Source: an uncultured Spirochaetales bacterium
GTDB lineage: Bacteria; Spirochaetota; Spirochaetia; Sphaerochaetales; Sphaerochaetaceae
Length of the DNA: 64,000 bases
Direction of reading: 5' to 3'
Assembly: GCA_949282255.1 (NCBI GenBank)
Contig: CASDPA010000001.1
Span: 230,896 to 294,895, forward strand
In this document: in pieces, positions 17,004 to 25,858 of the stretch
How positions within the stretch are numbered: the stretch's first letter is position 1
Layout of the letters: every line of letters starts with the position of its first letter
Position numbers and translations under genes: made by a program
The notes under the pieces: model-generated
The model's database searches: none
What the model was told of the DNA's origin: nothing
Seen by the model: the letters and a program-made list of their open reading frames with translations, nothing else

Positions 17004-18997
17004 TGGCACACGCGGACGAATTATACAAGATAAATTTTTTGGAATATGCGAGCTATGTTATCAGGGAGAGGGCCATCCCTGATATCGAGGATGGTCTCAA
17101 GCCTGTCCAGAGGAGAATCCTCCATACGCTTTTTGAGATGGATGATGGCCGGTTCATGAAGGTTGCGAACGTCGTTGGAGCAACGATGAAATACCATCCT
17201 CATGGAGACAGCTCCATATATGAGGCCTTGGTGAATCTCGCCAATTGCGATCTCTTCATAGACCGCCAGGGTAATTATGGTAACTTCCTTACCGGTGATG
17301 GTGCGGCCGCGGCCAGGTACATCGAATGCCGTCTTCTGCCATTTGCCCGCAAGGTGCTTTATTCTCCGGAAATCACCGAATATATAGATTCATACGATGG
17401 CAGGAACAAGGAGACCGTGGTGTTTCCTGCAAAGATTCCAGTAGTGGTCATCCAAGGTACTCAGGGAATTGCCGTCGGAATGTCCACTCAGATACTTCCA
17501 CACAATCTTGTGGAGGTTTTGGAAGCACAAAAGGCGGCCCTGAGAGGGGAGGAGTTCCAAATCTATCCCGATTTTCCAGGTGGAGGCATTTTGGATGTCT
17601 CGGATTATGCAGATGGAACGGGAAAGGTCGTGATACGTGCAAAGCTCAATGCCAGCGATCCTAAAAAGCTTGTTATCGAGGAACTCCCGTACGGGGTTAC
17701 TTCGGAGCGGATGATCGCCAGCATAGAGGAGGCCAATAAGAACGGTCAGCTCAAGATAGACAAGATAGAAGACTATACCGCTGACAAAGCCTGCATTGAG
17801 ATCAAATGGCAGAGAAACACCTATTCCAAGGACATGGTGGATGTGCTTTATGCGACCACCGATTGCCAGGTGAAGGTCAGCCTTAATCCTCTTGTGATAA
17901 AGGACGGTCTGCCTCATGTGGTCCCGATTTCGGAGCAGATAAAATATCATGCCGATCATCTTATCAAGGTCCTTACGGCAGAGCTTAATATCGAGAAGGG
18001 ACATCTTGAGGACAAGCTCAGGATGCGTACCCTTGAGCGCATATTCATCGAGGAGCGGGTTTATAAAAAGATTGAGAACAAGACCACACAGGAGGCTGTT
18101 GAGAAAGCTGTGATTTCCGGCATGCAGCCGTTTATGCATGAGGTTGGTGATATTCCTCTTTCTGCAGAGGATATCGACCGTCTCTTGAAGATCCCAATCC
18201 GTAGGATTTCATTGTTCGATATCGATAAGAACCGGGAGGAGATAAATGAGATCAATGCCCGTATAAGCGCTGTTGACGACCACCTTGCACATATTGTCGA
18301 TTATGCCGTTTCCTATATCGACGAACTGCTCGACATGGTCGATAAGCAAGCCCATGAACGGAAGACTGTCGTATCTTCCTTCGAGTCCCTTTCCGCAAAG
18401 CAGGTCGCTGTAAGGAATATGGACCTTAGGTATGACAAGGAAACCGGATATATCGGAACCAATATCAAGACTGGAGAGGTTCTGATGAAGGTCAGCCCGT
18501 TCGATAAGATATTCTATATGAAGAATAATGGTGAATACCGGGTTACAAACGTCAGCGACAGGGAATTCATCGGAACAGATGGCTTGGCTTATTTCAATTA
18601 TGGCGAGAAAGAGATCATAGTTAAAGAGATCTTCACCATCATTTATACGGAGAAGTCAAAGCTGGACCAGAAAAAGATATGTTATATAAAGAGGTTCCAG
18701 ATTTCATCCTTCACCACAGGAAAGCTTTACTCTGTGCTTAAAAACCCGAATGCTAAGATCAAGAAGTTCTCCCTCTATCCGGCTGCGGTCATCTTCCTGC
18801 AGTATAAGAAGGGCAAAGGCTACAAGATGCTCGAGGAGAAGATGCGTTTTGCTGATTTCCGGGTCCAAAAAAGTCCGAGCGGAGGAGGTGTGCGCTTGAC
18901 TGCAAAGGAAATAGAAAAGATTGCAATCAGGCAGACTAAAGACACCTCGACATCAGAAGAGGCATCTCCCGATCTTTTCGAGGAGGATGAGGATTGA
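17003..18997 (+). CDS. parC: Type II topoisomerase subunit A (ParC/topoisomerase IV-like)
   Basis: This 664-residue subunit cleaves and rejoins DNA. The catalytic tyrosine lies in GAAAARYIECRLLPFARKV near residue 112, after the helix-turn-helix block VGATMKYHPHGDSSIYEALV near 60. It is some 150-200 residues shorter than typical GyrA and lacks a GyrA box (QRRGGKG), so it should not wrap DNA as gyrase does. The C-terminal beta region is present but reduced, and the tail is acidic (EEASPDLFEEDED). It forms an A2B2 complex with the preceding subunit. It overlaps the next gene by one base, again TGATG. Confidence 0.9.
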   Translation: MAHADELYKINFLEYASYVIRERAIPDIEDGLKPVQRRILHTLFEMDDGRFMKVANVVGATMKYHPHGDSSIYEALVNLANCDLFIDRQGNYGNFLTGDGAAAARYIECRLLPFARKVLYSPEITEYIDSYDGRNKETVVFPAKIPVVVIQGTQGIAVGMSTQILPHNLVEVLEAQKAALRGEEFQIYPDFPGGGILDVSDYADGTGKVVIRAKLNASDPKKLVIEELPYGVTSERMIASIEEANKNGQLKIDKIEDYTADKACIEIKWQRNTYSKDMVDVLYATTDCQVKVSLNPLVIKDGLPHVVPISEQIKYHADHLIKVLTAELNIEKGHLEDKLRMRTLERIFIEERVYKKIENKTTQEAVEKAVISGMQPFMHEVGDIPLSAEDIDRLLKIPIRRISLFDIDKNREEINEINARISAVDDHLAHIVDYAVSYIDELLDMVDKQAHERKTVVSSFESLSAKQVAVRNMDLRYDKETGYIGTNIKTGEVLMKVSPFDKIFYMKNNGEYRVTNVSDREFIGTDGLAYFNYGEKEIIVKEIFTIIYTEKSKLDQKKICYIKRFQISSFTTGKLYSVLKNPNAKIKKFSLYPAAVIFLQYKKGKGYKMLEEKMRFADFRVQKSPSGGGVRLTAKEIEKIAIRQTKDTSTSEEASPDLFEEDED

Positions 18998-19680
18998 TGC
19001 TTTCTAAAGAACGCATCCTTTATGAGGATAACCACCTCATTGTGATAAACAAGCTTGTCGGTGAGCTTTGCCAAGGTGATGAGACGGGAGATAGGACGCT
19101 TCAAGATGATGTTAAGGAGTACCTGAAGAAGGTTTATAACAAGCCGGGGAATGTGTTTCTCGGTTCCCCTCATCGTCTTGACAGGCCGACTTCGGGAATT
19201 GTCATTTATACAAAAACGGAAAAGGCCCTTAAAAGGATGAGCGAGGCTTTCAGGGATGAAGGCGGGGTGAAAAAGACATATTGGGCCATAGTTGACAAAT
19301 GCCCCGATCCGGAGCAGGGAAAGCTGAGGCATTACCTGATTCGCAACAGCAGCCAGAATAAAAGTTATGCCTATAAGGATGAGAAGAAAGGATCGAAGCT
19401 TGCTGTCCTTGATTACCGCCTTATTGGGAAAAGCGACAGATATTATCTGTTGGAAATAGATCTGCATACGGGGCGTCATCATCAGATCCGGAGCCAATTG
19501 GCTGCCATAGGCGTACATATCAAGGGTGATTTGAAGTATGGTGCCGAGCGCAGCAACCCGGATGGCGGCATATGCCTGCATTCCAGGAAGGCCGTGTTTC
19601 TGCATCCTGTGAAAAAGGAAATGCTGGAGATAACAGCTCCCGTCCCTGAGGATGCTCTTTGGCAATATTTTTCCCATTGA
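18997..19680 (+). CDS. RluA-family RNA pseudouridine synthase
   Basis: The 227-residue enzyme isomerises uridine to pseudouridine in rRNA or tRNA. The catalytic Asp is in SPHRLDRPTSGIVIYTKT near residue 55; KTYWAIVDK and LEIDLHTGRHHQIRSQLA near 145-160 are family motifs. There is no N-terminal S4 domain. The specific target (23S or tRNA) cannot be told from sequence. The ATG shares one base with the parC stop and has GAGG sites upstream, so it is translated as the third gene of the topoisomerase operon. Confidence 0.9.
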   Translation: MLSKERILYEDNHLIVINKLVGELCQGDETGDRTLQDDVKEYLKKVYNKPGNVFLGSPHRLDRPTSGIVIYTKTEKALKRMSEAFRDEGGVKKTYWAIVDKCPDPEQGKLRHYLIRNSSQNKSYAYKDEKKGSKLAVLDYRLIGKSDRYYLLEIDLHTGRHHQIRSQLAAIGVHIKGDLKYGAERSNPDGGICLHSRKAVFLHPVKKEMLEITAPVPEDALWQYFSH

Positions 19681-19693
19681 TGTGTTTTCTTTC

Positions 19694-19722
19694 TTTTCAT
19701 ATGCATTTGTAATTGTTATAAT
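19694..19722 (+). promoter_or_regulatory. Promoter of c-di-AMP receptor gene
   Basis: TTTTCA (19694-19699), 17-nt spacer and consensus TATAAT (19717-19722), with a short leader carrying GGAGGTG. Confidence 0.65.
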
Positions 19723-19742
19723 TTTTACCGGAGGTGAGAATT

Positions 19743-20084
19743 ATGAAAATGATAATCGCAATCATAGGACAGCTTGACGAGGATAATACCGTCCACAGCC
19801 TGAACGAAGAAGGTTATTATGTTACAAAGCTCGCCACAATGGGTGGATTTTTAAGGAAAACAAATTCGACCATCCTCATAGGATGTGAGGATGAGAAGGT
19901 CAATCATGCCCTTGAAATCATAAGAAAACAGGCGGGTAAGAGGACTGAGAACGTCCCCTACATGCCGCCTTCTGCAGTTGAAAGCGGTACCCATGTAACA
20001 GGTATTCCGTTTGTTTCCGTACCATCCGAGGTTGGAGGCTGTACGGTGTTTGTCGTTGATGTGGCACAGTTCAACAAGTTCTGA
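19743..20084 (+). CDS. darA: Cyclic di-AMP receptor, DarA/PstA family (PII-like)
   Basis: The 113-residue protein matches the small PII-like receptor family (formerly DUF970). The core YYVTKLATMGGFLRKTNSTI near residue 23 and LIGCEDEKVNHALEIIRK near 44 are diagnostic, and VPSEVGGCTVFVVDVAQF closes the chain. Family members trimerise and bind c-di-AMP between subunits; downstream partners are generally unknown. GGAGGTG lies 7 bases before the ATG at 19743. It is a single-gene unit with its own promoter and terminator. Its presence implies c-di-AMP signalling in this organism. Confidence 0.93.
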   Translation: MKMIIAIIGQLDEDNTVHSLNEEGYYVTKLATMGGFLRKTNSTILIGCEDEKVNHALEIIRKQAGKRTENVPYMPPSAVESGTHVTGIPFVSVPSEVGGCTVFVVDVAQFNKF

Positions 20085-20103
20085 ATCTTATCCAGTTCAG
20101 CTT

Positions 20104-20137
20104 AAGCCACCGGAAATAAAGCTTGGTGGCTTTTTTT
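20104..20137 (+). terminator. Intrinsic terminator of c-di-AMP receptor gene
   Basis: AAGCCACC (20104-20111) pairs with GGTGGCTT (20125-20132), followed by a run of T. Confidence 0.9.
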
Positions 20138-20242
20138 CTTTGCTTATACAGTTGATGGAATGAATGTGCTGCAATTAAGCTTATTGATGAAATTTGATTG
20201 GAGAAGACTTGCTTGTATATTGATTTGCTCTCTGTTTTGCGA

Positions 20243-21469
20243 TCAATGGATCAGCCCCAGAGCCTTCAGATCCGTATCGATGCCGTTTTCATAATCAAAC
20301 ATGTTTCGTTCCACAAAAATATCAGGAATGAGAGGCCCTTGGCATGGTCCTGAAAAGTATTTTGTCGAATATTGGAACATGACGCCGGTTTCAGGAAGTG
20401 TTTCCAACAGGATCTCCCCATAATGCGAGACGCTTCCTCCCGTAGGCCTTCCGACGAGAGTCGCATCGAGCCTTTCTTTCATTTGCTCGGCATTCATGAT
20501 TGCGGAGGAGAAGGTGTCTTCACCGATTAGTACATATGCCGCGATATCCTTTTGTTCCTTCAGCTTAGCAAGACCTTCCACCAAAGGTGAGATGATACTG
20601 CTGTCTCCTCCTTTGTTGTATCTGAGGTCGATCACGATGTTTTCGTATCCATTTTTTGCAATCAGATCCAAAACCTGATTGCAAAAAGAAAGGAACGGAA
20701 AGTTCTCCATTTCCATACAAGCATGGTAATTTATCAGGATTGCGGTAGGATCATCAAGGAACATTGCACTGTAAATGGAGGAGGGATTGAGGGTGGGTGG
20801 TATTGCTTTCTGAAGGTATGAATATTCCAGCCCTGCCGCATCCATATATGACTGTGGGTGGATGTCTGTTTTTTTCATATCTTCCGTTTCTACTATGATG
20901 ATTCCCTCATTTTGCAAGAGCCCGAGGTGTTCGTAAAATTGATATATCCTCATATGGTTGCCATAAAGGCTTTTTGCAAGATAGATGTCGTTATCGTTCG
21001 GTATTGCCATCCGTGCAGCAGCAATGATGTCTTCAAACGGATATCCGTTTATGGAGACAACCTTTTTCCCGATAAGGTTTTCATATCCTCCTGCCGCCAT
21101 GACTATGTATAGCCCATCCTTAAACCAGTCAAAGCCTATTGGAAGGATTTTGAGATCTGAAATCATCATCCCATCCATCCCCACCTGAGTGTGGCTGTCA
21201 TGTGGTATGGCCGCTATCTCGCAAAGCGAATAATAAAAGGATGCAGGAGATTCAATATCTGATTTGCTGATACTTCTATTTAAGATCTGTTTTGCCTCTC
21301 TCTCTTTGACCGTGTTGTAAAAATCGGGATGGTTTTTCTCTAGAAAATCATATAGGGATACGATGTCTTTCTCATAAGGGGAAGCAGATGTCGCCTCATC
21401 ATCGTTTATGATCGTATTGCATGATGCCAAAAGAAGGATTGCAAATAAGAGTATTAGAAGCTTTTTCAT
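20243..21469 (-). CDS. S41-family (tail-specific protease-like) lipoprotein
   Basis: The 408-residue product has a lipoprotein signal peptide (MKKLLILLFAILLLAS then Cys17), so it should be membrane anchored outside the cytoplasm. A PDZ-like stretch GKKVVSINGYPFEDII lies near residue 133. The S41 fold follows: NIVIDLRYNKGGDSSIISPL near 275 and the presumed nucleophile region GEDTFSSAIMNAEQM near 316. The substrate is unknown; related proteins degrade or process envelope proteins. The ATG follows TGATATAAT, an extended -10, by eight bases, with no SD. A leaderless mRNA is likely. Confidence 0.82.
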   Translation of the reverse strand: MKKLLILLFAILLLASCNTIINDDEATSASPYEKDIVSLYDFLEKNHPDFYNTVKEREAKQILNRSISKSDIESPASFYYSLCEIAAIPHDSHTQVGMDGMMISDLKILPIGFDWFKDGLYIVMAAGGYENLIGKKVVSINGYPFEDIIAAARMAIPNDNDIYLAKSLYGNHMRIYQFYEHLGLLQNEGIIIVETEDMKKTDIHPQSYMDAAGLEYSYLQKAIPPTLNPSSIYSAMFLDDPTAILINYHACMEMENFPFLSFCNQVLDLIAKNGYENIVIDLRYNKGGDSSIISPLVEGLAKLKEQKDIAAYVLIGEDTFSSAIMNAEQMKERLDATLVGRPTGGSVSHYGEILLETLPETGVMFQYSTKYFSGPCQGPLIPDIFVERNMFDYENGIDTDLKALGLIH

Positions 21470-21477
21470 AAAACAGA

Positions 21478-21486
21478 ATTATATCA
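21478..21486 (-). promoter_or_regulatory. Extended -10 promoter of S41 lipoprotein gene
   Basis: On minus, TGA followed by TATAAT (21483-21478), eight bases before the ATG. No good -35 is seen, consistent with an extended -10 promoter. Confidence 0.55.
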
Positions 21487-21541
21487 TAATCATCCGGATG
21501 AGATTGGGTTATCGGTATATTGGTATCATCTTGAAAGAATC

Positions 21542-21559
21542 AGGCCTCTTTCGAGGCCT
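21542..21559 (-). terminator. Hairpin after alcohol dehydrogenase gene
   Basis: AGGCCTC (21542-21548) pairs perfectly with GAGGCCT (21553-21559). On minus the loop is GAAA, a stable tetraloop. The following tract is only weakly T-rich, so it may be a weak terminator or an RNA 3'-end stabiliser. Confidence 0.55.
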
Positions 21560-21565
21560 ATCATA

Positions 21566-22744
21566 TTATTTAGCAAGCTCGTATATTGCTCTCATGTCCT
21601 CTCTTTTAAGGACCTTGAACGCTCCGAGAGTACGCTTTCCGTAGAATGTTGCCTTATCGAGCAATTCCTCCATTTGGCTGTCGGAGAGGATTATATCCGC
21701 ATCTGCAAGGCTTGTTGGCATATCAAGCTTTTTGAAATAGGCTATGAATTCCTCTATTGTTTTCTTTGCACCTTTTTCCCCTTCTTCCTTTATGCCGAAA
21801 ACAAGCCGCCCGAGCTTTGCAAACCTTTCAGGATTTGTCTTATAAACATATTTGGCCCAGGCGGGGAATACTATTGCCAGTCCTGCGCCGTGGGCGATAT
21901 CGAACATTCCTGAAAGTTCGTGTTCCAGCTGATGACAGGCCCAGTCGCCCCTTTGGTCGTTGCCAAGCGCCATAAGCCCGTTGTGCGATAAGGAAGATGC
22001 CCACATGAGGCTTGCATGCGCTTCATAGCTGTTCCTGTCCTTGAGACATTCCAATCCTTTTTCCTTAACATTCTTTATAAGAGCCGCGGCAAGGTTGTCG
22101 GTGATGTCTATTCCGTTTCCCGAATGGAACCAGCGCTCGATCGTATGCATCATGATGTCTACAGTGCCGACTTCTATCTGATAGTCGGGCAGTGTGTAGG
22201 TGAGGCATGGATCCAGAAGGGCGAATGCGGGGCGGCATACATTGCTGTTACAGCCTCTTTTGAGCCATCCGTCCTCATCGTTTGTGATGACCGAGCTGTC
22301 GCTCATCTCACTTCCTGTCGCGCTGAGTGTCAGGATGACGCCGACTTTCACAGTTCCTTGAGGGACTCTTTTGCCACAGTAGAAATCCCATACGTCTCCG
22401 GAATTGAAAAGGCCATATCCGATTGCCTTTGCACTATCGATGACTGAGCCGCCACCTACTGCCAGGATATAGTCAACATTCTCCTTTTTCCCAATTTCTA
22501 TGGCTTTGCGCACCAAAGAAAGCCTTGGATTCGGCTTTACTCCTCCGAGCTCGACGAAAGCTATTTCCTTCTCGCTGAGAAGTGTTCTCACTTTTGATAG
22601 AAGCCCGGATTTTTCAGCACTCGTCCCACCATAGTGGATCAGAACCTTTTTCGCCCCGTCCAAGGCGAGTTCTTCCGCAACTTTCATCTCCGCACCCTCT
22701 CCAAAGGTGACCCTGGTGGGCGCATAATACTGGCTAAGCATCAT
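21566..22744 (-). CDS. Iron-containing alcohol dehydrogenase (butanol dehydrogenase type)
   Basis: The 392-residue enzyme belongs to the group III metal-dependent alcohol dehydrogenases that reduce aldehydes with NAD(P)H. The nucleotide site is ILAVGGGSVIDSAKAIGYG near residue 95. Metal ligands are expected in TVDIMMHTIERWF near 194 (Asp and His) and in the later blocks ACHQLEHELSG and DIAHGAGLAIVFP near 265-285 (His). It fits ethanol or butanol formation in a fermenter. The ATG overlaps the stop of the upstream gene (ATGA) after AAGGAGG, so the two are coexpressed. Confidence 0.92.
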   Translation of the reverse strand: MMLSQYYAPTRVTFGEGAEMKVAEELALDGAKKVLIHYGGTSAEKSGLLSKVRTLLSEKEIAFVELGGVKPNPRLSLVRKAIEIGKKENVDYILAVGGGSVIDSAKAIGYGLFNSGDVWDFYCGKRVPQGTVKVGVILTLSATGSEMSDSSVITNDEDGWLKRGCNSNVCRPAFALLDPCLTYTLPDYQIEVGTVDIMMHTIERWFHSGNGIDITDNLAAALIKNVKEKGLECLKDRNSYEAHASLMWASSLSHNGLMALGNDQRGDWACHQLEHELSGMFDIAHGAGLAIVFPAWAKYVYKTNPERFAKLGRLVFGIKEEGEKGAKKTIEEFIAYFKKLDMPTSLADADIILSDSQMEELLDKATFYGKRTLGAFKVLKREDMRAIYELAK

Positions 22745-25659
22745 TCATCCTCCTTGATAACGGCTTTACTTGTCCTGCCGTTGACTTTTATTATCAGATC
22801 ATTTTTGCTCCTTACGTGCAAAAAGTGTTTTGTTTCCCTTACCTTTTCCATCTCTTCGAGCTTTTGAAAATCCACATCCCCATCACCATGCATCGGATTG
22901 ACAGTCAGGTAGATGCAGCCCAGGCTCGTCATGTTCTGGAAGAAATGGGTTCCCTGGCTAGGCTCCACATCAAGCTCTTTCAAACCTGTTTCAACAATCA
23001 CATGGGCCTTTGATATATCGGACCATGTGCAGGGGATGCCCAGCCAGCGGTCGGAAGAGCCAAGCCTTCCACAAGCGATCAGCACATAATAGCTTTCCAT
23101 GCTGCTGTTGAGCTCGCTCAGCTCAGAGGCCATCTCAATCATTTCCGAAGCTTTAAACGCGTCTTTTTTTATCGTGATTATATCCCGGATATCCTCGATG
23201 ATGCCGTTACCCATAACTTTTTCTGCGTAAATGAGGGATTCCTTTCTGTCCTCGGATTCTATTACGATATCCGATTCCGTCACCTGACTGCTTATGGGCC
23301 TGATTTGCAATATGGAAAAATCCGGCTTCTCCCTTTCTGTATTGACTGCAAACTCGATTTCGACCGGCTCGGCCATGCTTCTTGTTCCCATCTTAAGGAT
23401 CTGGTCTACGATCTTTGCCAGAGGAAGGGTGTCGTATTTCAATATCCCGTTGAAAGTGAGCATGTTGACGCCGTTTTTATCAATTCTTTCGCTGACTATC
23501 CCGGTTCTCATGTCCAGGCTGGAGAAAATTCCTTTCATGCTTTTTGGCCAGCAGGAGGCTGTCGATATCGGCAGCTTTTCAAGATTGTCGCTGTCTTCCA
23601 GAGGTCTGAACGGTTTTTCAAGATTCAGGGCATAAAAAGTATCCTGGCTGCTGGATTCGCTTCCTGTCAGCGCCTGGTTCGGTTTTTTGGGTTTTGCCGG
23701 ACAGAATCGGAAGCTGGTTCCTTCGTCGACCACCGTTTTTCCAAATCCGAATGAAAGCATTCCGATGCCGTCCTCCTGGCTTTGGCCGGGAGCGGGGTAG
23801 TAGTTGAGGCTTCGGGCGACTCCGGATATGTTCGGATACCAGTAATTGTCATGGGCGCTGCCTGTCACCTGTTGTATGATTACGGCCATCTTCTCATCTT
23901 CCAGTGTATGGTCGGTATTCTTCAGGTATTCTTTCGCACATCGGAAATATGTGCTTGCCCAGACTGTGCGGATTGCATCCTTCAATTCCTCATAGCGCCT
24001 GAAATCATCTCCTTGGTTTGGAATCATGCAGGTTTGGTATACTCCTGCAAACGGCTGGAAATGAGAGTCTTCAAGCAGGGATGAGGATCGGACAGAAATC
24101 GGGACCTTGATGACCTGGATTATCTGAGCCAGTGAATCTTCCAGACATTTGGGTATGGGTTTTGACAAAAACAGTTTCAGTATTTCCTCATCGCTTTTTT
24201 CGGTGAAATACAATGTTTGAAGCCCGTTATCGTTCATGAAGATGTCAAATATTTCAGTTGTTATTACAACTGTCCTCGGTGTGGAGAGGTAGAGATCCGG
24301 ATATTCCTTCCTGATTCCCATGGCATGCATTTCCATCGCAAGGAAGGCAAGCCCGCGTCCCTTGCCTCCCATGCTGCCTTTTCCGATTCTTGAAAAATGC
24401 AGGGTTTCGTCGTAATGTGCGGATGAGAATTCTGCAATCACCCCCCTTGTCCGGTCCGATCTGTATTCCTTTATGGTGTCGTAAAGAAGTTTTCTCACAT
24501 CTTCCGGGTTGTCATGCTCCCCAAGGTTTATGGGTTTTATCATCGATGCCAGCTGATATAAGGACTGTGCCCTCAGCCATCTTGAGAAATCATTCTTTTT
24601 CGAATGGTATATGAAGGATTCTATGGGTATGGTTTTGATCATACTCTGAAGTTCTTTCATGGTTTCAGCCTTTCCGATTTCCCTTCCTGTCAATGGGTTC
24701 ATGAATATGAACGGGCCGAAATTATAGTGGTTGAGGAAGTATGTTTCCAAATCCTGCAGCAATGTTGACGAGAGCTTCCATATGAAATCCGCACCGAGGC
24801 TCAGGGCATCCTCTTCGTTTTTAAGCTCCCTGGATTGTATGAGCACGGGAATTTCTGGGTCCACGGCCTTGATGTTTCTGCAAAGCTCGAGCCCCGCCGT
24901 TTCCCTTTTTCCGTTTTCTATCGGAAAGGATACGTCGGATATGACACCGAGCACGTTTTCTTTGTATTTTGTGAACAGCTTCCACGCCTCTAAGTAGTTT
25001 CTTGCAAGCACGATTTTCGGACGTCCTCTCATCCTGAGCGTTTTTCCCCATTCGTTCAAAGCTTCCAGGATACTGATCCTGTTCTGATGGATCAGGCATG
25101 TGTACATTTGAGGAAGATAGGAGGAGATGAACCTGACCGAATCCTCCACGAGGATTATCACCTGGACATCCGCTTCGTCTGTATCATGGTCGATATTGAT
25201 CCTGTCCTCAATCAGCTTGATCATGGCCAGAAACAGGGAAGCGTTACCTTGCCAATAGAACAGATAGTCGATATACGGACAGTTTTCGCCCTTCAATGCT
25301 TTTGCCTTTCTATGGTCGGGGGAAGGGGATAGTGCGATCACCGGCATGCCCGGGCATATTTTCTTTATATTCTCCGCAAGCAGCTCAACTCTTCCCGTCT
25401 GCAGATCCAGCATGGTTATCACCAGGTCGAAATTCAGGGTCGAAAGCAGTTTTAGTGCTTCCTGCTCATCATTTGTATGTGTGATCTTTGGCGGGTTTGA
25501 CAGGCCGAGCGCCGTATACTCCAGATAAAGCTCCTCTTCAACCCTTCCATCCTCTTCGAGCATGAAACGGTCGTAATCGGAACATATGAGCAGTACATTG
25601 TAGATATGTTTAAGCATCAGGTTGCTGAAAGGCAGCCAGGTTTGGTCAAGTAGATACAT
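22741..25659 (-). CDS. Receiver-domain protein fused to PEP/pyruvate-binding (PPDK-N) domain
   Basis: This 972-residue protein has two receiver-like domains in its first ~350 residues (FDLVITMLDLQTGRVELLAE near 77; VLGVISDVSFPIENG near 230). About residues 400-830 resemble the ATP-grasp-type nucleotide-binding domain of PEP synthase and pyruvate phosphate dikinase (SRIGKGSMGGKGRGLAFLA, VPISVRSSSLLEDSHFQPFA, FAGVYQTCM, EFAVNTE...FSILQIRPIS). The phosphohistidine swivel and PEP barrel domains are absent, so it cannot make PEP by itself. It may phosphorylate a separate carrier or act as a sensor. The ATG at 25659 lies seven bases after a TTGTCA-17-TAAAAT promoter. It is followed by the overlapping alcohol dehydrogenase gene. 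Confidence 0.78.
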   Translation of the reverse strand: MYLLDQTWLPFSNLMLKHIYNVLLICSDYDRFMLEEDGRVEEELYLEYTALGLSNPPKITHTNDEQEALKLLSTLNFDLVITMLDLQTGRVELLAENIKKICPGMPVIALSPSPDHRKAKALKGENCPYIDYLFYWQGNASLFLAMIKLIEDRINIDHDTDEADVQVIILVEDSVRFISSYLPQMYTCLIHQNRISILEALNEWGKTLRMRGRPKIVLARNYLEAWKLFTKYKENVLGVISDVSFPIENGKRETAGLELCRNIKAVDPEIPVLIQSRELKNEEDALSLGADFIWKLSSTLLQDLETYFLNHYNFGPFIFMNPLTGREIGKAETMKELQSMIKTIPIESFIYHSKKNDFSRWLRAQSLYQLASMIKPINLGEHDNPEDVRKLLYDTIKEYRSDRTRGVIAEFSSAHYDETLHFSRIGKGSMGGKGRGLAFLAMEMHAMGIRKEYPDLYLSTPRTVVITTEIFDIFMNDNGLQTLYFTEKSDEEILKLFLSKPIPKCLEDSLAQIIQVIKVPISVRSSSLLEDSHFQPFAGVYQTCMIPNQGDDFRRYEELKDAIRTVWASTYFRCAKEYLKNTDHTLEDEKMAVIIQQVTGSAHDNYWYPNISGVARSLNYYPAPGQSQEDGIGMLSFGFGKTVVDEGTSFRFCPAKPKKPNQALTGSESSSQDTFYALNLEKPFRPLEDSDNLEKLPISTASCWPKSMKGIFSSLDMRTGIVSERIDKNGVNMLTFNGILKYDTLPLAKIVDQILKMGTRSMAEPVEIEFAVNTEREKPDFSILQIRPISSQVTESDIVIESEDRKESLIYAEKVMGNGIIEDIRDIITIKKDAFKASEMIEMASELSELNSSMESYYVLIACGRLGSSDRWLGIPCTWSDISKAHVIVETGLKELDVEPSQGTHFFQNMTSLGCIYLTVNPMHGDGDVDFQKLEEMEKVRETKHFLHVRSKNDLIIKVNGRTSKAVIKEDE

Positions 25660-25666
25660 AACCTTG

Positions 25667-25695
25667 ATTTTAACAGGAAGAGGAACTGTTGACAA
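25667..25695 (-). promoter_or_regulatory. Promoter giving leaderless receiver/PPDK-N mRNA
   Basis: On minus, TTGTCA (25695-25690), 17-nt spacer, TAAAAT (25672-25667), seven bases to the ATG at 25659. Confidence 0.6.
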
Positions 25696-25811
25696 ATGAA
25701 TGGTCCGATAATGGTAATTTATTAAAATTTCGGTATATTGCTAATTTTTAACAAGAAAAAATTACATAAACCCAAAAAATCTTATAAAAGATTGCGTTAA
25801 CAAATATTTTC

Positions 25812-25843
25812 TTGACGGTTTTATTATTCAGACTTAATCTGAA
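25812..25843 (+). promoter_or_regulatory. gdhA promoter overlapped by a palindromic operator candidate
   Basis: TTGACG (25812-25817), 17-nt spacer, TAATCT (25835-25840). The inverted repeat TTCAGA-N5-TCTGAA (25827-25843) covers the -10 box, the usual place for a repressor site. The repressor is not identified. Confidence 0.65.
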
Positions 25844-25858
25844 TCTGCGGGAGGATGT

